A stretch of DNA of 8,394 nt, taken from NCBI GenBank assembly GCA_020721025.1, contig DYNO01000146.1:1-8394 (forward strand), written 5' to 3'. This document shows positions 6,369-8,394 of the stretch, in pieces; within the stretch, counting starts at the first letter, position 1, and the number at the start of each line of letters is the position of its first letter. Below the pieces are notes generated by a model that was not told where the DNA came from, made no database searches, and saw nothing but the letters and a program-made list of their open reading frames with translations. Made by a program: the position numbers and the translations under genes. The stretch comes from Thiomargarita sp. (GTDB lineage Bacteria > Pseudomonadota > Gammaproteobacteria > Beggiatoales > Beggiatoaceae).

Positions 6369-6517
6369 GTTTGAATCAGAATTCACAGAATGTCTGAACC
6401 GGGATTTGCATGATTCACAAGATTCCCTTGATTAAAAGCAAAATCAGGGTAATCCAAAAATCCTGAGAATCTTGGTTCAGACTTCATTCTGAAAATTCTG
6501 TCAATTCTGATTCAGAC
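6369..6517 (-). repeat. Inverted-repeat (MITE-like) element, copy C (inverted)
   Basis: This 149-bp copy lies in the opposite orientation to A and B. Read on the minus strand, the left arm has three CAGAAT-type units; the core has about nine substitutions against copy A over some 115 bp. One terminal base differs (GTTTGAA instead of GTCTGAA at the 6369 end), so the terminal repeat is no longer perfect. It fills most of the 246-bp gap between dnaG and rpoD. Its first bases, GTC TGA, form the last sense codon and the stop of dnaG. Confidence 0.9.
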
Positions 6518-8308
6518 ATGAGATTTTTGCGTCAACTGTAAATATTCCTGTTTTTCTTCTTCAGTCAACTGCCCATGATTCAATTTTTTGGATAACTCTT
6601 TGATTCGATGACCATCACAAAAAGGAAATTCACTTTGAATATATAAATCTGCGATGATACTTAAAAATTCTTGTTTTTTATCTTCTTCATCTTTCAGCGG
6701 ATGTTTCCAAACGGCAAAGGCATGAATTAACTCCAATTCTGCGGTATCACGATACATTTCTTCCAATACACCAGTGGTCAAAATCGGTTGAGAATGGCAA
6801 TAATCCAGCAATTTCCAAAAAAAATATTCCCGCCGCTGTGTTAAAGTATCGCCAATGGTTGCTTGATGCAATAATTGCAAACGCGGTTCGCGATAATTTT
6901 CAACCGCGTGCGCAAAATTGGGATGCTGAATTAATAAACGTAATCCTTTATCTAACAATGTTGGCATGATCGGAACGGCAGTTTCTCTCATTGAATCAGA
7001 GAGTTTTGACGATTCTGGCGACTTACTTAACTTGCGAACCTTGCGCTTATCGACTAAGGGCGTGAGCGTATCCAATTGTTTCAACAGCGAATCTTGATAA
7101 ACTCCTGGTGCAATTTTCGATAGATAATCCCGCATCTCTCCATGAAAGCTCACTTGTCCTTCGATACTTTGTAAATGAAACGGCTGTGCCACTCTGTTAA
7201 ATAAAAATTGTGATAATGGAATCGCTTGATCCAAGATGGCGTAAAATGCTTCTGTTCCCTCACGCCGCACCAAACTATCTGGATCATCTTCGCTGGGTAG
7301 GAACGCAAAATTGATTTCCTTGCCATCTTTAAGCTCGGATAAACTGGTTTCCAACGCCCGCCATGCTGCTTTTCGCCCCGCTTCATCGCCATCGAAACAA
7401 AACACCACTTCTGAGACGCGCCGAAATAATTGCCGCAAATGTTCGCCCGAAGTTGCCGTTCCCAAGGTTGCCACCGTATGACGAATCCCATATTGCGCCA
7501 ATGCCACCACATCCATATAGCCTTCGACCACAATTACCCGTGCAAGTGAGCGTTGTTGCCGCGCCTGATACCAACCGTATAAAGTATGACTTTTTTGAAA
7601 CACACTGGTTTCTGGTGAATTCAAATATTTGGCTTCTTTTTTATTATCGACCAACACCCGCCCACCGAAAGCAATTATTCGCCCACGTCCATCATGGATC
7701 GGAAAAATCAAGCGGTTACGAAAGAAGTCATAAAACTGCCCTTCGTCAGTCACCTTGAGCAAGCCCGCCCTAAGCAATAATTCGCGTTTTTGTTGCGAGG
7801 CACCGAAATTTTTCAATAAATTATCCCAACCCACGGGTGCGTAACCGATGCCAAACTCGCGTACAATTTCTTGATTTAAATCTCGTTTTTGCAAATAGGC
7901 TTGGGCAACCTCTGCTTGAGGAGAATGCAATTGTTGTTGGAAAAATTCCGCTGCTTGCATTAGAATGTTGTAGAGTTCGTTTTCATCCTCAGTTATGGTG
8001 GGAGTTGTGCCCGCTTCATACTCCATTTCTAAACCGGCGCGCGTTGCCAATTCCTGCACGGCTTCGATAAATTCTAAATGTTGATGCTCTATTAAAAAAG
8101 TCAAGCTGTTGCCATGCGCGCCGCACCCAAAACAATAATAAATTTGCTTATTCGGACTGACTTTAAACGATGGCGTTTTTTCCTCATGAAATGGACAACA
8201 GGCTTCAAATTCACCACCGGCTTTTTTGAGGGGCACATAACTGTCAATGAGATCAACAATATCGGTGCGTTGAACGACAGTCTCAATAAAATGAGGAGGA
8301 ATTCGCAT
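6512..8308 (-). CDS. dnaG: DNA primase DnaG
   Basis: This 598-residue primase makes the RNA primers for replication and is recruited by the DnaB helicase. The N-terminal zinc-binding domain shows the CHC2 ligands Cys38, His41, Cys59 and Cys62 (ACCPFHEEKTPSF ... YYCFGCGAHG). The TOPRIM catalytic core has VVEGYMDVVALAQYG with Glu262 and CFDGDEAG with Asp306 and Asp308. A diverged C-terminal helicase-binding domain follows (about 440-598). Length is close to the E. coli protein (581). ATG at 8308 (MRIPPHF) is chosen by alignment with the E. coli MAGRIP; an in-frame GTG at 8317 would add three residues, and neither start has a recognisable Shine-Dalgarno. The last codon and TGA come from element C, so the original C-terminus may have been altered by a residue or a few. 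rpsU, usually just upstream, would be beyond the right edge. Confidence 0.97.
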   Translation of the reverse strand: MRIPPHFIETVVQRTDIVDLIDSYVPLKKAGGEFEACCPFHEEKTPSFKVSPNKQIYYCFGCGAHGNSLTFLIEHQHLEFIEAVQELATRAGLEMEYEAGTTPTITEDENELYNILMQAAEFFQQQLHSPQAEVAQAYLQKRDLNQEIVREFGIGYAPVGWDNLLKNFGASQQKRELLLRAGLLKVTDEGQFYDFFRNRLIFPIHDGRGRIIAFGGRVLVDNKKEAKYLNSPETSVFQKSHTLYGWYQARQQRSLARVIVVEGYMDVVALAQYGIRHTVATLGTATSGEHLRQLFRRVSEVVFCFDGDEAGRKAAWRALETSLSELKDGKEINFAFLPSEDDPDSLVRREGTEAFYAILDQAIPLSQFLFNRVAQPFHLQSIEGQVSFHGEMRDYLSKIAPGVYQDSLLKQLDTLTPLVDKRKVRKLSKSPESSKLSDSMRETAVPIMPTLLDKGLRLLIQHPNFAHAVENYREPRLQLLHQATIGDTLTQRREYFFWKLLDYCHSQPILTTGVLEEMYRDTAELELIHAFAVWKHPLKDEEDKKQEFLSIIADLYIQSEFPFCDGHRIKELSKKLNHGQLTEEEKQEYLQLTQKSHV

Positions 8309-8341
8309 AGCGATCACGCGTGGTGCTAGAGAACTGATTAG

Positions 8342-8367
8342 TATAGAACCGGTTTGACATCTTTAAA
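8342..8367 (-). repeat. 26-bp dispersed repeat, right copy (upstream of dnaG)
   Basis: This is the inverted partner of 28-53, with two mismatches in 26. Read toward dnaG it ends in TTCTATACT, and TATACT (8345-8340) matches five of six -10 consensus bases, about 32 bases upstream of the dnaG ATG. No good -35 lies at 17 bp. It may therefore carry a weak dnaG promoter, or it may simply be a repeat inserted upstream of the gene. Confidence 0.6.
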
Positions 8368-8394
8368 ACCAAACCAAACAGGTTTATACCGGAA

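Noticed and set aside
7150..7574. Minus-strand frames inside dnaG in other phases
   Set aside because: They overlap the TOPRIM-coding region of dnaG, whose motifs are intact, and their Trp/Arg/Lys-rich sequences look like out-of-frame translation.

Overview
The window suggests a gammaproteobacterium. RpoD and DnaG follow the enterobacterial proteins almost motif for motif, and the mutase is of the AlgC type. The moderately AT-rich composition, the Rpn-like nuclease, the coiled-coil/SUMF1 protein and the dispersed short palindromic elements fit a large, repeat-rich sulfur-oxidiser genome such as Beggiatoa or another Thiotrichales member. That placement is an inference and no rRNA is present to test it.

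All five genes lie on the minus strand. In transcription order they are dnaG (8308-6512), rpoD (6265-4427), a membrane-anchored coiled-coil/SUMF1 protein (4085-2754), an Rpn/DUF4351-like PD-(D/E)XK nuclease (2575-1568) and a phosphomannomutase/phosphoglucomutase (1477-107). dnaG and rpoD are the last two genes of the classical macromolecular synthesis operon. The other three have no obvious functional link to them, and the SUMF1 and Rpn genes look like accessory cargo.

The gaps between genes are filled by three copies of one imperfect inverted-repeat element: A at 2591-2730, B at 4175-4331 and C at 6369-6517 (inverted). A and B are direct repeats bracketing the SUMF1 gene. C separates dnaG from rpoD: its first six bases give dnaG its last codon and stop, and its other end stops one base short of the rpoD -35 box. 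The three copies differ in length (140, 149 and 157 bp) mainly by 8-9 bp CAGAATTTT-like units in one arm.

rpoD appears to have its own extended -10 promoter with a 13-bp perfect dyad at the likely start of transcription, and it ends in a probable bidirectional terminator. A different 26-bp repeat occurs at both ends of the window in opposite orientations. The most suggestive protein-level signal is the C-terminus of the SUMF1 protein. It has the layout and codon pattern of a diversity-generating-retroelement variable region, although no reverse transcriptase or template repeat is in the window.
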